Shown here in pieces: positions 55,614 to 64,000 of a stretch of DNA of 64,000 bases (positions are counted from its first letter, which is position 1; the number at the start of each line of letters is the position of its first letter). Under the pieces are notes generated by a model. It had not been told where the DNA came from. It saw only the letters and a program-made list of their open reading frames with translations, and searched no databases. The stretch lies in NCBI RefSeq assembly GCF_013466985.1, contig NZ_CP059164.1, forward strand, positions 1,621,001 through 1,685,000. Reading direction: 5' to 3'. Source of the DNA: Nocardioides ungokensis. Its GTDB lineage: Bacteria > Actinomycetota > Actinomycetes > Propionibacteriales > Nocardioidaceae. The position numbers were made by a program, and so were the translations under genes.

Positions 55614-55838
55614 GTGGCCGGCGACGTGGTGGTGATCGGCACCAGCGATCTGGTGGCCGGCTTCGGCCTCGCCGGGGCCGGGGTCCGCCCGGCGGACGAC
55701 CCGGCGTCGGTCCTCGCCGCGTGGCGGGACCTGCCGTCCTCCGTCGCCGTGGTCGTGCTGACGGAGGCTGCGGCGTCGGCACTGGGCGAGGCGCGCCACC
55801 ACCCGGACGCGCCGCTGACCGTGGTGCTGCCCCGATGA
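55614..55838 (+). CDS. V/A-type ATPase subunit F
   Basis: The protein has 74 residues, at the short end for the family. GTG start. DVVVIGTSDLVAGFGLAGAG is the family hallmark (strand, then GF.LAG), and AVVVLTEAAASAL follows. Subunit F sits with D in the central rotor stalk. It overlaps subunit E by ATGA. Confidence 0.82.
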   Translation: MAGDVVVIGTSDLVAGFGLAGAGVRPADDPASVLAAWRDLPSSVAVVVLTEAAASALGEARHHPDAPLTVVLPR

Positions 55839-56376
55839 GCACGGTGGTCGAGGAGCCCCGGGCCCACGGCGTACCGGCCGACCCCAAGCGCGACAGCCTC
55901 GCCCCGCTGCGCGCGGCGCTGCTCGCCGCGGCCACCGCGGAGGCCGACCGGCTCCGGGAGGAGGCCGAGGCGGATGCCCGGCATCGGCTGGAGACGGCGC
56001 GGCACCAGGCCGACACGCTCGTCGCCGAGGCGCGGACCGACGGGGAGGCCGACGCCGCGTGGGTCCTCACCACCGAGCGGACCGCGGCACGCAGGGCAGC
56101 GCGGGGGTCGTGCTGGCCGCGCAGCGCGAGGCCTACGAGCAGCTGCGCCGCGCCTCGCTCGTCGCGGTGCGCGCCCTGCTGGCGGAGCCCGCCGCCCGCG
56201 ACGGGCTGGCCGCCCTGCTGCGCGCACGGCTCCCCGGGGCGACCCTGCGGGACCTCGACGACGGCGGACTGGCCGCGGAGACCGCGGACGGTCGCCGGGT
56301 GGACGCCTCCGCGGAGGCCCTGGTGGACCGGGCGCTGCGCTCGGTCGACGGCGCCCGGCTGTGGGAGCCGGCGTGA
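55835..56376 (+). CDS. V/A-type ATPase subunit E (one frameshift)
   Basis: About 181 residues after repair. An N-terminal charged helix (ATAEADRLREEAEADARHRL) breaks frame near 56105 (missing G in the GCGGGGGTC string) and continues VVLAAQREAYEQLRRASLVA with the family's C-terminal globular domain (VDASAEALVDRALRSVDGAR). It forms the peripheral stalk with the G/H-like protein. It overlaps subunit A by GTGA. Confidence 0.8.
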
Positions 56377-58088
56377 CGGGCGGGCGGGTACGCCGCGTCA
56401 ACGGGCCGCTGGTGGAGGTCACCGGGCTGCCCGAGGTGGCGATGTCGGACCTCGTGGGGCTGGGAGCGGCCGGGCTCCCCGGGGAGGTGGTCGCCGTCGA
56501 CACCGTGTCCGCCTCGGTGCAGGCCTACGAGTCGACCGGCGGCCTCGCCGTGGGTGACCCCGTCACGCCGCTCGGCCGGCCGCTGTCGGCCCGCCTCGGT
56601 CCCTGGCTGCTCGGCGGCGTCTTCGACGGCCTGCTCCGGCCGCTGGCCTCGGCGCCGACGTGGCTGGAGCCGGACACCGACCAGCGCGACACCGGGTCGC
56701 AGTGGTCCTGGCAGCCGGCGGTCCTGGAAGGCGAGGAGGTCACCCCGGGCGCGGTCCTCGGCACCGTGCCGGACGCCGGCGGCCTGGACTACCGCGTCCT
56801 GGTGCCGCCCGGGGTTCGGGGCGAGGTCCGGTGGGTGGCCCCGGCCGGCCGGGTCACCGCCCGGGACCCGGTGGTCGACGTGGCCGGCGTGGCCGTCGGT
56901 GTCGGCACCGAGTGGCCGGTGCGACGCCCGCGGCCGGTTGCCCGGCGTACGCCCGTCGCCGAGCCGCTGCTCACCGGGCAGCGGGTCCTCGACGCGCTCT
57001 TTCCGGTGGCCAGGGGGAGCAGCGCGGCCGTCCCCGGGGGCTTCGGCACCGGGAAGACCATGCTGCTCCAGCAGGTCGCGAAGTGGTGCACCGCGGACGT
57101 CATCGTCTACGTCGGCTGCGGCGAGCGGGGCAACGAGATGGCCGACGTCCTCGACGACCTCTCGCGGCTCGTCGACCCGCGCAGCGGCCGGCCCCTCGCC
57201 GGCCGGACCGTGATCATCGCCAACACCTCCAACATGCCGATGATGGCCAGGGAGGCCAGCATCTACACGGGGGTGACCGTCGCCGAGCACTTCCGCGACA
57301 TGGGCCACCACGCCGTCGTGATCGCCGACTCCACCTCCCGCTGGGCCGAGGCGCTGCGGGAGTTCGCGTCTCGCTCGGGTGCCCTGCCGGCCGAGGAGGG
57401 CTACCCGGCCGGTCTCCCGTCGGCGCTGGCGGCGTTCTACGAGCGCGCCGGACGCTACGTCACCCTCGGCGGGGCGGAGGCGTCGGTCACCATCATCGGC
57501 GCGGTCTCGCCCCCGGGCGGCGACACCACCGAGCCGGTCACCGCGCACACCGAGCGCTTCGTGCGGGGGCTGTGGTCCCTGGACCGCGCCCTCGCCTACG
57601 CCCGCCACTACCCGGCCGTCGGGTGGACCGGCTCCTTCGCGCGCGACGCCGAGGGCCTAGCTGTGTGGTACGCCCGCAACGGCGACCCTGGGTGGGGTCC
57701 GCGCCGCGCCCGGATGGTGTCGCTGCTGGCCGAGGCGGACCGGCTCGGCGACCTCGCCGAGCTCGTCGGGACGGCCTCGCTGCCCGGGCGCGAGCGCGTG
57801 GTGCTGCTCGGCGGCCGGCTGCTGCGCGAGGCGGTCCTGCAGCAGAGTGCCGTGGATCCGGACGACGCGCACAGCACGGCCGGGAAGACGACCGCGCTGG
57901 TCGACACGGTGCTCGCCGTCGTCGACGCCTGCACGGCGGCGGTCGACCGCGGGGTCATCGCCACCGAGATCGAGGAGGTCGACTTCTCACCGGTCCTGCG
58001 GGCCGCGCGCGAGACCCCGCCCGACGGGGCCGACGGGGTGCTGGCGCGCCGGGACCAGGTGCTGCGCACGCTGGCGGGCCTGGCATGA
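56373..58088 (+). CDS. atpA: V/A-type ATPase catalytic subunit A
   Basis: The protein has 571 residues. The P-loop GGFGTGKTMLLQQ lies near residue 225, followed by YVGCGERGNEMADVLDDL, the DExx-type STSRWAEALREF and SPPGGDTTEPVT, all diagnostic of the V/A-type A subunit, including its non-homologous insert before the P-loop. It hydrolyses or makes ATP in the A3B3 head. It overlaps subunit B by ATGA. Confidence 0.95.
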   Translation: MTGGRVRRVNGPLVEVTGLPEVAMSDLVGLGAAGLPGEVVAVDTVSASVQAYESTGGLAVGDPVTPLGRPLSARLGPWLLGGVFDGLLRPLASAPTWLEPDTDQRDTGSQWSWQPAVLEGEEVTPGAVLGTVPDAGGLDYRVLVPPGVRGEVRWVAPAGRVTARDPVVDVAGVAVGVGTEWPVRRPRPVARRTPVAEPLLTGQRVLDALFPVARGSSAAVPGGFGTGKTMLLQQVAKWCTADVIVYVGCGERGNEMADVLDDLSRLVDPRSGRPLAGRTVIIANTSNMPMMAREASIYTGVTVAEHFRDMGHHAVVIADSTSRWAEALREFASRSGALPAEEGYPAGLPSALAAFYERAGRYVTLGGAEASVTIIGAVSPPGGDTTEPVTAHTERFVRGLWSLDRALAYARHYPAVGWTGSFARDAEGLAVWYARNGDPGWGPRRARMVSLLAEADRLGDLAELVGTASLPGRERVVLLGGRLLREAVLQQSAVDPDDAHSTAGKTTALVDTVLAVVDACTAAVDRGVIATEIEEVDFSPVLRAARETPPDGADGVLARRDQVLRTLAGLA

Positions 58089-59512
58089 GGCCCGACCGTA
58101 CGCCGCAGGAGGCGCTCGACGCGCTGGACCTCGAGGTCGTGCACCGGTCCGTCCAGGAGCTCCACGGGCCGCTTCTGGTGGTCTCCGGCGCCACCGGTGT
58201 CGGGTGGGACGAGTTCGCGACCGTGAGGTCCGTCGGCCCCGACGGCGGGCAGGAGCTCCGACACGGGCTCGTGCTCGAGGTGGACGGGGACCTCGCCGTG
58301 GTCCAGGTCCTGGAGGGCACCGAGCGGCTGAGCACCGGCAACACGCGGGTGGCGTTCTCGGGCCGGCCGCTGCGGGTCCCGGTCGGACCGGCCTGGCTGG
58401 GCCGGGTCTGCAACGGCCGCGGTGAGCCCGTCGACGGGGGACCACCGGTGCTGTCCGCGACCACCGCTCCGGTCGCCGGGCTCCCGCTCAACCCGACCCA
58501 CCGTGAGCCGCCCGCGGAGCCGATCCTCACCGGCATCTCGGCGATCGACGCGCTCACGACCCTGGTCCGCGGCCAGAAGCTGCCGATCTTCTCGGTCGCG
58601 GGCCTGCCGCACCTCGAGCTCGCGGCGCAGGTGGCCGCCCAGGCCACCGCCGGGGGCGAGCCCTTCAGCGTCGTCTTCGCGGCCATGGGCCTCACCCACG
58701 CCGATGCCGACATGGTGCGGTCGGTGCTGGAGGAGCGGTCGGCGGCGGGCGAGCTGGTGCTGCTGCTCAACACCGCCGACGACCCGGTCATCGAACGGGT
58801 GCTGACCCCGCGCATCGCCCTCACCGTGGCCGAGGACCTGGCCTTCACCCACGGGCGGCACGTGCTCGTCGTGCTCGCGGACATGACCAGCTACGCCGAG
58901 GCGTTGCGCGAGGTGTCCTCGGCCCGTGGGGAGATGCCGGGCCGCCGTGCCTACCCCGGCTACCTCTACAGCGACCTGGCGTCCCTCTACGAACGCTGCG
59001 GGCGGGTCCGGGGACGACCGGGCTCGGTCACGGTGCTCCCGGTGCTCACCATGCCGGCCGGTGACATCACGCACCCGGTGCCGGACCTCACCGGCTACAT
59101 CACCGAGGGCCAGGTGGTGCTCTCGCCGCAGGTGCACGCTCGCAACGTGTACCCACCGGTGGACCCGCTCGCGTCGCTCTCGCGCCTGATGCGCAGCGGC
59201 GCGGGCGCGGGCCGCACCCGCGAGGACCACCTCGACCTCGCTGCGCAGCTCCTGGCGGCGCTGGCGCGGGCACGACAGGTGGGCGAGCTCGCCGAGATCG
59301 TGGGCTCGGCCGCGCTGAACGCGACCGACCAGCGCTACCTGGACTTCGCGACCCGCCTCGAGCGCCGGCTGCTCGACCAGCAGCGCAGCGAGGCGCGCAC
59401 CCTCGACGACACCCTGGACCGCTGCTGGGAGGTCGTGTCGGTGCTGCCGGTACGCGAGCTGTCGATGCTGCCGTCAAGGCTGCTCGAGACCCACCTCGAC
59501 GGACGGCGGTGA
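58085..59512 (+). CDS. atpB: V/A-type ATPase regulatory subunit B
   Basis: The protein has 475 residues. Typical B-subunit segments are GISAIDALTTLVRGQKLPIF, SVAGLPHLELAAQVAAQA (no P-loop), ADMTSYAEALREVSSARGEM and GYLYSDLASLYERCGRV. It is non-catalytic but completes the nucleotide sites at the A/B interfaces. Subunit D follows three bases later. Confidence 0.95.
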   Translation: MRPDRTPQEALDALDLEVVHRSVQELHGPLLVVSGATGVGWDEFATVRSVGPDGGQELRHGLVLEVDGDLAVVQVLEGTERLSTGNTRVAFSGRPLRVPVGPAWLGRVCNGRGEPVDGGPPVLSATTAPVAGLPLNPTHREPPAEPILTGISAIDALTTLVRGQKLPIFSVAGLPHLELAAQVAAQATAGGEPFSVVFAAMGLTHADADMVRSVLEERSAAGELVLLLNTADDPVIERVLTPRIALTVAEDLAFTHGRHVLVVLADMTSYAEALREVSSARGEMPGRRAYPGYLYSDLASLYERCGRVRGRPGSVTVLPVLTMPAGDITHPVPDLTGYITEGQVVLSPQVHARNVYPPVDPLASLSRLMRSGAGAGRTREDHLDLAAQLLAALARARQVGELAEIVGSAALNATDQRYLDFATRLERRLLDQQRSEARTLDDTLDRCWEVVSVLPVRELSMLPSRLLETHLDGRR

Positions 59513-59515
59513 GCG

Positions 59516-60169
59516 ATGCCCCAGTCGTCGCGCGTTCCTCCCGGGCGGGCCGGCCGGATGTGGCTGCACCGCCGCATCGACGCGGCCGAGCGGGGTCGCG
59601 ACCAGCTGGACCGCAAGCTGCGCATCCTGCTGCCCGAGCTCCAGCGGCGCCGGCTGCAGGCCGACCGCTTCGACCGGGAGTGGACCGAGGCCTGCGCGGC
59701 GGCGCGGACCTGGCTGCTGCGCGTGGTGCTGCTGGGTGGTGAGGACGCGGTCGCCGGGGCCACGGCCGTGGCCCCGGCCCGCGTCGAGGTGACCTGGGCG
59801 AGCACCATGGGCCTGGGCTACCCGTCCGGGGCCGAGCTCCTGACCGGCGAGCTCACCCGGAGCGTGCCCCCGGCCAACGCGGCCGTGGTGCCGGCCGCGC
59901 ACGCGCACCAGGAGGCCCTGCGGGTCGGGGTGCGCAGTGCCGCCGCCCACGAGGCCGTACGCCGGGTCGAGGCCGAGATCGCGATCACGCGCCGCCGGAT
60001 GCGCGCGCTCGACCGGCGCTGGATCCCCTGGCTCCACGCGTCGCTGGCCGAGCGTGAGGCCGGGCTGGAGCAGGCGGAGCGGGAGGACGGCGTACGCCTG
60101 CGTCGCGCCGCGGCAGCGGAGGATCGAGGTCGCGAGGACCGGAGCGGCTCGCGGGGGGCGAGACCGTGA
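59516..60169 (+). CDS. V/A-type ATPase central stalk subunit D
   Basis: The protein has 217 residues. Long N- and C-terminal helices (RDQLDRKLRILLPELQRRRL, EAVRRVEAEIAITRRRMRAL) flank a short middle domain, the pattern of the coiled-coil rotor subunit D. It overlaps the universal stress gene by four bases. Confidence 0.88.
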   Translation: MPQSSRVPPGRAGRMWLHRRIDAAERGRDQLDRKLRILLPELQRRRLQADRFDREWTEACAAARTWLLRVVLLGGEDAVAGATAVAPARVEVTWASTMGLGYPSGAELLTGELTRSVPPANAAVVPAAHAHQEALRVGVRSAAAHEAVRRVEAEIAITRRRMRALDRRWIPWLHASLAEREAGLEQAEREDGVRLRRAAAAEDRGREDRSGSRGARP

Positions 60170-60645
60170 TCGGCCGGGTGCTGCTCGCGGTGGAGGACTC
60201 CCCGGACGCACTCGCCGCCGCCCGGGTCGCCTTGGAGCTCGCGCTCGGGATGCAGGCCCGCCTGCGCATCGTGCACGTGCTCGTCGACCACGAGTTCGAC
60301 GCCGCGCTGGCCGCCGCCACCGGCGCCGCACGCGAGGGCGGCGGCCGGCCCGCGGCGACCGCGATCCTGAGACGGATCGCCGGCATGGCAGAGGCGACGG
60401 GGATCGAGGCGGAGGTCGCGGTGCTGGACGGCGGGGTCGGCCAGGCCATCCTCGACGACGCCCGTCGCTGGGCCGCCGACGTCGTGGTGATGGGCAGGTC
60501 CCGCCGCGGGGGTAGCGGCGAGCCCTACGTCGGTGAGCAGACGCGGCACGTGCTGGAGTTCGCCGAGCGGCCGGTGCTGGTCGTCCCGCCCCTCCCGGCG
60601 CCCGTCGGGCACCCGTTCGGCTCGGGCCCAAGGTCCCCGTGGTGA
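60166..60645 (+). CDS. Universal stress protein (UspA family)
   Basis: The protein has 159 residues and a GTG start. A UspA fold is indicated by RVLLAVEDSPDALAAARVAL, the central strand DVVVMGRSRRGG and RHVLEFAERPVLVVPP. The ATP-binding GxxG..G(S/T) loop is only partly kept, so nucleotide binding is uncertain. It is translationally coupled to subunit D, tying it to the ATPase. Confidence 0.85.
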   Translation: MIGRVLLAVEDSPDALAAARVALELALGMQARLRIVHVLVDHEFDAALAAATGAAREGGGRPAATAILRRIAGMAEATGIEAEVAVLDGGVGQAILDDARRWAADVVVMGRSRRGGSGEPYVGEQTRHVLEFAERPVLVVPPLPAPVGHPFGSGPRSPW

Positions 60646-60681
60646 TGTCGCTCGACCCGTGAGTGCGGGCCCCCGCGCTCC

Positions 60682-60687
60682 TAGCGT
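60682..60687 (+). promoter_or_regulatory. Candidate leaderless -10 element (TAGCGT)
   Basis: CCTAGCGT is followed by 7 bases and the ATG of the site-2 protease gene, the same geometry as at 7707. No clear -35 box is seen. Confidence 0.4.
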
Positions 60688-60694
60688 GGTGTCC

Positions 60695-61846
60695 ATGGTG
60701 GTGTTCCGTGTCCGAGGCGTCCCGATCAGGGTCGGCTGGAGCTGGCTCGTCATCGTCGCGCTCGTCTACTGGTCGCTCTCGACGGTGCTCTTCCCGACGA
60801 GCTACGAGGGACTGGCCACCTGGGTCTACCTCGTCATGGCCGCCGTGGCGACCGTCCTGCTCTTCGCCTCGCTGCTCGTCCACGAGCTCTGCCACACGCT
60901 GCAGTCGCTGCGGGAGGGCGTGCGCATCAAGGACATCACGCTGTTCCTCTTCGGCGGCGTCTCGCAGGCCGACGAGCCGATCCCCGGCCCGGGCGCGGAG
61001 TTCCGGATCGTGGCGGCGGGGCCGGCGGCCTCGGCGGTGCTGATGGTCCTGTTCGGGATCCTCGCCTTCGCGGGCAACGCCGCCGGACTCAGCGACCCGT
61101 CGGTGGGCGTGCTCTCCTACCTGGCGCGCATCAACGGCCTGCTGCTGGTCTTCAACGTGATCCCCGCCCTGCCCCTGGACGGCGGCCGGCTGCTGCACGC
61201 GCTGCTGTGGTGGCGCACCGGCGACCACGAGCGGGCCACCCTCCTCGCGGCCTGGTCGGGGCGGATCTTCGCCATCCTGATCATCTCCCTCGGTGCGGTC
61301 TTCCTCGCGCTCGGGGACACGGTCGGCGGGGTCTGGTTCGCCGCCATCGGCTGGTTCCTCTACCAGGCAGTCGGGCAGGAGGTCGCCGCGGCGCGGGCCA
61401 CCCAGGCGTTCACCGGGCTGCACGTCCGGGACCTGATGACGGCCCCGCCGGTGACCCTGGCTCCCGAGATGACGATCGCCGAGCTGGCCGAGCGGCTCGA
61501 CGCCCTCCACGACCACTCGGCGTACCCCGTCGTGGCCGGGGGCCGCTACGTCGGCACCCTGATGCTCTCGCACGCCGGTGCGGTCCCGGAGTCGCGTCGC
61601 CGTTCCGTCCGGGTCGTCGACGTGATGACCCCGGCCGAGCTGGTGGCAGTGCTCCATCCCGACGACGAGGTGGTCGACGCGGCCCAGACCCTGGGCGCCT
61701 CGGTCAGGTCCGGCGCCGACGTGCCGATGTCGTCGGTGGTGCTCGGCGGAGAGTCGGGCGACGAACCGGTCGGCGTCCTCTCCACCGCCGACCTCGAGCG
61801 GGCGATCGCCGCAGCGCCGCTGCGCAGCTCCCAGCGACAGTCCTGA
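60695..61846 (+). CDS. Site-2 protease (M50) with CBS pair
   Basis: The protein has 383 residues and about six TM helices. Zinc ligands are H63-E64-x-x-H67 in LLVHELCHTL and D162 in NVIPALPLDGGR; these define a rhomboid-independent intramembrane metalloprotease of the M50 family. Two CBS domains (VRDLMTAPPVTLAPEMTIAE and VRVVDVMTPAELVAVLHPDD) occupy residues 245-375 and may sense adenylates. It may clip an anti-sigma factor or other membrane protein; the target is unknown. Confidence 0.9.
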   Translation: MVVFRVRGVPIRVGWSWLVIVALVYWSLSTVLFPTSYEGLATWVYLVMAAVATVLLFASLLVHELCHTLQSLREGVRIKDITLFLFGGVSQADEPIPGPGAEFRIVAAGPAASAVLMVLFGILAFAGNAAGLSDPSVGVLSYLARINGLLLVFNVIPALPLDGGRLLHALLWWRTGDHERATLLAAWSGRIFAILIISLGAVFLALGDTVGGVWFAAIGWFLYQAVGQEVAAARATQAFTGLHVRDLMTAPPVTLAPEMTIAELAERLDALHDHSAYPVVAGGRYVGTLMLSHAGAVPESRRRSVRVVDVMTPAELVAVLHPDDEVVDAAQTLGASVRSGADVPMSSVVLGGESGDEPVGVLSTADLERAIAAAPLRSSQRQS

Positions 61847-61857
61847 ACGACGCCGCC

Positions 61858-63625
61858 TCAGGCGCCCCGGAGCTGCCGGCGGTCGTCGGGCAGCCGCAGC
61901 GTCCGGCCGGTCCGGTCGAGGTGGGCGAGCAGCGGCAGCGCCACGCGACGGCTGGTGGCCAGGGCCTGCCGGGCCTCGCTGGTCGTGAACGGCTGGGGCA
62001 GCGACGCCAGCACCTCGACGGCGGCGTCGTCGGCGCCCGGCAGCAGCACCACACCGTCCGCGACGCGGAGCACGTGGCCGGACCGGTGCAATGCGGCGAC
62101 GGCACGCGCGTCGAGCCCGAGGGCGGCGAGCCGTCCGGCGTCGGGTGCCGCGAACGGCGCGGGCCCGAGCTCGGCGCGCAGGGCCGCGACCGACGCGGCC
62201 AGCGGCGGCGGTAGGTCGTCGGCGGCATCCCGCAGGACCCGGCCGCCGTCCACGCGCAGCGGGGGGCGGACCAGGGCCGTCACCAGCCCGGTGTCCGGCA
62301 GGTCCAGCTCGTGGGCCAGCGCTGCCTCGGTGACGCCCGGCTGCAGGGGAGTGGCGAGCCGGTCGACCGCTTCGACCAGCCGGTCCCGCAGCTGCGCGGC
62401 ACGTTCGGGCGACAGCAGCCAGTCGCCGGCCGCGACGGCGCCGTCGGGCAGGCGTGGGGGCGAGTCGACCGCGCCGAGGCGGCGCAGCAGGCTGCGTCGT
62501 ACCAGCCCACGGCTCGCGAGCTGGCCCGCCAGTGTCGGGTCGTACGCCGTGAGGGCGGCGGCCCGGGCGCGGGCGGCGCCGCGGCGCGAGAGCGACGGGG
62601 GAGCGGGGTCGAGCACCGTCACGCCCCAGATCGTGCGGTTGCCGGGGTCCCGCAGGATCGCGCGGTCGCCCAGGCGCAGCGGGAGCGGGTGCTCGACGGT
62701 GAGACGGGCGTAGCCCTCCGCGAGCGGCCGTGCACGGACGGTGGTCAGGGCCGCGCCGACGTGGAGGACGGGCGACTCCGGGAGGCGGGCAGCGCCCCCG
62801 CCCGTGAGGCGCACGTCCACGGTGGTCACGGGCTCGAACGCCCCGGGTCACGAGCACGCTGCCCCGGGTGATGCCCTGGGGTGCGCGGCCGCCGAGGTCG
62901 AGGGCCACCCGGGCGACGCCGTGCGCGGCCTCCACGGGCCGACCCAGCGACTCCAGCCCGCGCACCCGCACCGGCTCGCCGTCGACCTCGAGCACGTCCC
63001 CGACGCGGACCGAGCCCGCCGGCAGGGTGCCCGTGACGACGGTGCCGGTGCCCCGGACCGTGAAGCGCCGGTCGACCCAGAGACGCACGTCGGCGGCCGG
63101 GTCCGGGGCGGGGACGCGGGCCAGCACGTCGGCCAGCACGGAGCGCAGCTCGTCGAGGCCGGCGCCGGTCCGGCCGCTCACGGTCACCGACGGTGCGTCA
63201 CGCAGCGTGGTGCGGGACAGCTGCTTCCGTGCCCGGGCGAGCGCCGGCGCGGGGTCGGCGAGGTCGGACCGGGTGACCACGAGCAGCCCGTGGCCGACGC
63301 CCAGGGCGTCCAGGGCCGCGAGGTGCTCGGCTGCCTGCGGCATCCACGGGTCGTCGGCGGCGACGACGAGCATCGCGACCGGCACCGGGCCCACCCCCGC
63401 GAGCGCCGTGGAGACGAACCGCGAGTGGCCCGGCACGTCCACGAACGCCACGTCGCCGGCGGCACGGCCGTCGGGCGTGACGAGGTCGGTCCAGCAGTAG
63501 CCGAGCTCGATCGAGAGACCCCGGCGGCGTTCCTCCTCCAGGCGGTCGGGGTCGCTGCCGGTGAGGGCACGGACGAGGGTCGACTTGCCGTGGTCGACGT
63601 GCCCGGCGGTCGCGACGACGTGCAC
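61858..63625 (-). CDS. selB: Selenocysteine-specific elongation factor SelB (one frameshift)
   Basis: About 589 residues after repair. GTG 63625 overlaps the selA stop. The GTPase domain has ATAGHVDHGKSTLVRALTG, DVPGHSRFV and VVTRSDLAD. After domains II and III the frame breaks near 62852 (one missing G before AFEPVTTVDV) and continues into the C-terminal winged-helix domain (TSEARQALATSRRVALPLLAHL) that binds SECIS RNA. It delivers Sec-tRNA to in-frame UGA codons. Confidence 0.92.
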
Positions 63626-63626
63626 G

Positions 63627-64000
63627 TCAGGCGTCCGCGATGAGGCGGCGTACCGCCTCGGTCAGGGCCTCGTCCTCGGACTCGGGGACCGCGAGCAGGT
63701 CGAGCAGCAGCCGCCCGTCGTGGACGCGCCCGACCACCGGTGTCTCGGCGCTGCGCAGCGGGTCCGCGAGGCCGGCCGGGAGCGCGACCGCGGCGCTCTG
63801 GATGGTCACGCCCGGCGCGCCGCCGCCGCCGACGGCGCCCGCCGAGCAGACGGCCTCCGCGACGTCGGCCCCGGCGTGGGCGTTGAGCCCCTGCGCGATC
63901 CGGCGGGCTCGGGTCAGCAGCTCCTCCGGCCGCTGGGCGAGGGCCTCCGGGACCGGCGGGGTCGGGCCGGTCAGGGTCGCCTCGAGCGCGGCCAGCGTCA
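63627..64000 (-). CDS. selA: L-seryl-tRNA(Sec) selenium transferase SelA (3' end only)
   Basis: Only the last 124 codons are in the window; the gene continues past base 64000. AGAVGGGGAPGVTIQSAAVAL is the conserved C-terminal PLP-domain segment of SelA (AVGGGxxPGxxL). It precedes selB with a GTG-TGA-type junction (stop 63627, start 63625), forming a selAB operon. Confidence 0.9.
   Translation of the reverse strand, partial: TLAALEATLTGPTPPVPEALAQRPEELLTRARRIAQGLNAHAGADVAEAVCSAGAVGGGGAPGVTIQSAAVALPAGLADPLRSAETPVVGRVHDGRLLLDLLAVPESEDEALTEAVRRLIADA

Noticed and set aside
59474..63625. A very long minus-strand frame that would extend selB downstream
   Set aside because: After 62852 it only runs antisense to the M50 protease and ATPase subunit genes; the conserved SelB C-terminus continues in another frame, so the extension is a frameshift artefact.

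Overview
The window is very G+C-rich, densely packed actinobacterial DNA. Start codons overlap stops (ATGA/GTGA), GTG starts are common, and the families are typical of actinomycetes: a DUF222/13E12-type HNH protein, a SigL/RslA-like sigma/anti-sigma pair, DUF6325, SHOCT, and the accessory genes of a high-affinity [NiFe]-hydrogenase. A Nocardioides-like member of the Propionibacteriales is my best guess (inference only). I recognised no rRNA, tRNA, CRISPR array or insertion sequence.

Layout. (1) 0-5.0 kb, + strand: the distal part of a [NiFe]-hydrogenase accessory operon (hypB, NifU/Rieske-like, DUF5947, DUF6084, an unknown protein, maturation protease, a 33-residue DUF6893 peptide). The structural genes must lie left of the window. 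(2) 5.1-14.5 kb: a PAP2 membrane protein, an ABC-2 exporter with a NarL-type two-component system, an HNH protein, a family-A DNA polymerase-like protein, a GNAT acetyltransferase, a Nudix hydrolase and a small secreted protein. (3) 14.7-20.3 kb, - strand: hypF-hypC-hypD-hypE, continuing without a gap into a muconolactone-isomerase-like gene and an XRE regulator. (4) 20.3-29 kb, + strand: a 319-bp structured divergent intergenic region, a 1845-residue single-chain acyl-CoA carboxylase, a CLC transporter and a cardiolipin synthase. (5) 29-41.7 kb: a MASE1 histidine kinase with a stand-alone receiver, a SulP transporter, a GT-like membrane protein and an APC permease (both broken by several frameshifts), a membrane serine protease with a zinc ribbon, a second GT-like protein and an Asp-box sialidase-like secreted protein. 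(6) 41.8-44.1 kb: a compact SigL-like regulon with three matching promoters. (7) 44-51 kb, - strand: a FtsX-type ABC exporter operon, SHOCT and DUF6325 genes and a large membrane protein. (8) 51.2-61.8 kb, + strand: a second PAP2 protein, then a complete V/A-type ATPase operon (G/H-like, C, I, K, F, E, A, B, D), a universal stress protein and a site-2 protease with CBS domains. (9) 61.8-64 kb, - strand: selB and the 3' end of selA.

How it fits together. The two hyp blocks together give HypB, C, D, E and F plus the protease needed to build and insert the NiFe(CN)2CO centre; HypA and the enzyme itself are not visible. The V/A-ATPase genes are joined almost entirely by 4-nt overlaps and would give a full rotary complex. 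SigL, its zinc anti-sigma factor, a 4-TM protein and a Rieske lipoprotein form a small envelope/redox stress circuit.

Quality caution. About 19 single-base frameshifts interrupt otherwise well-conserved genes, almost all of them one missing G or C. I treat these as likely sequencing errors and annotate full-length genes across them.
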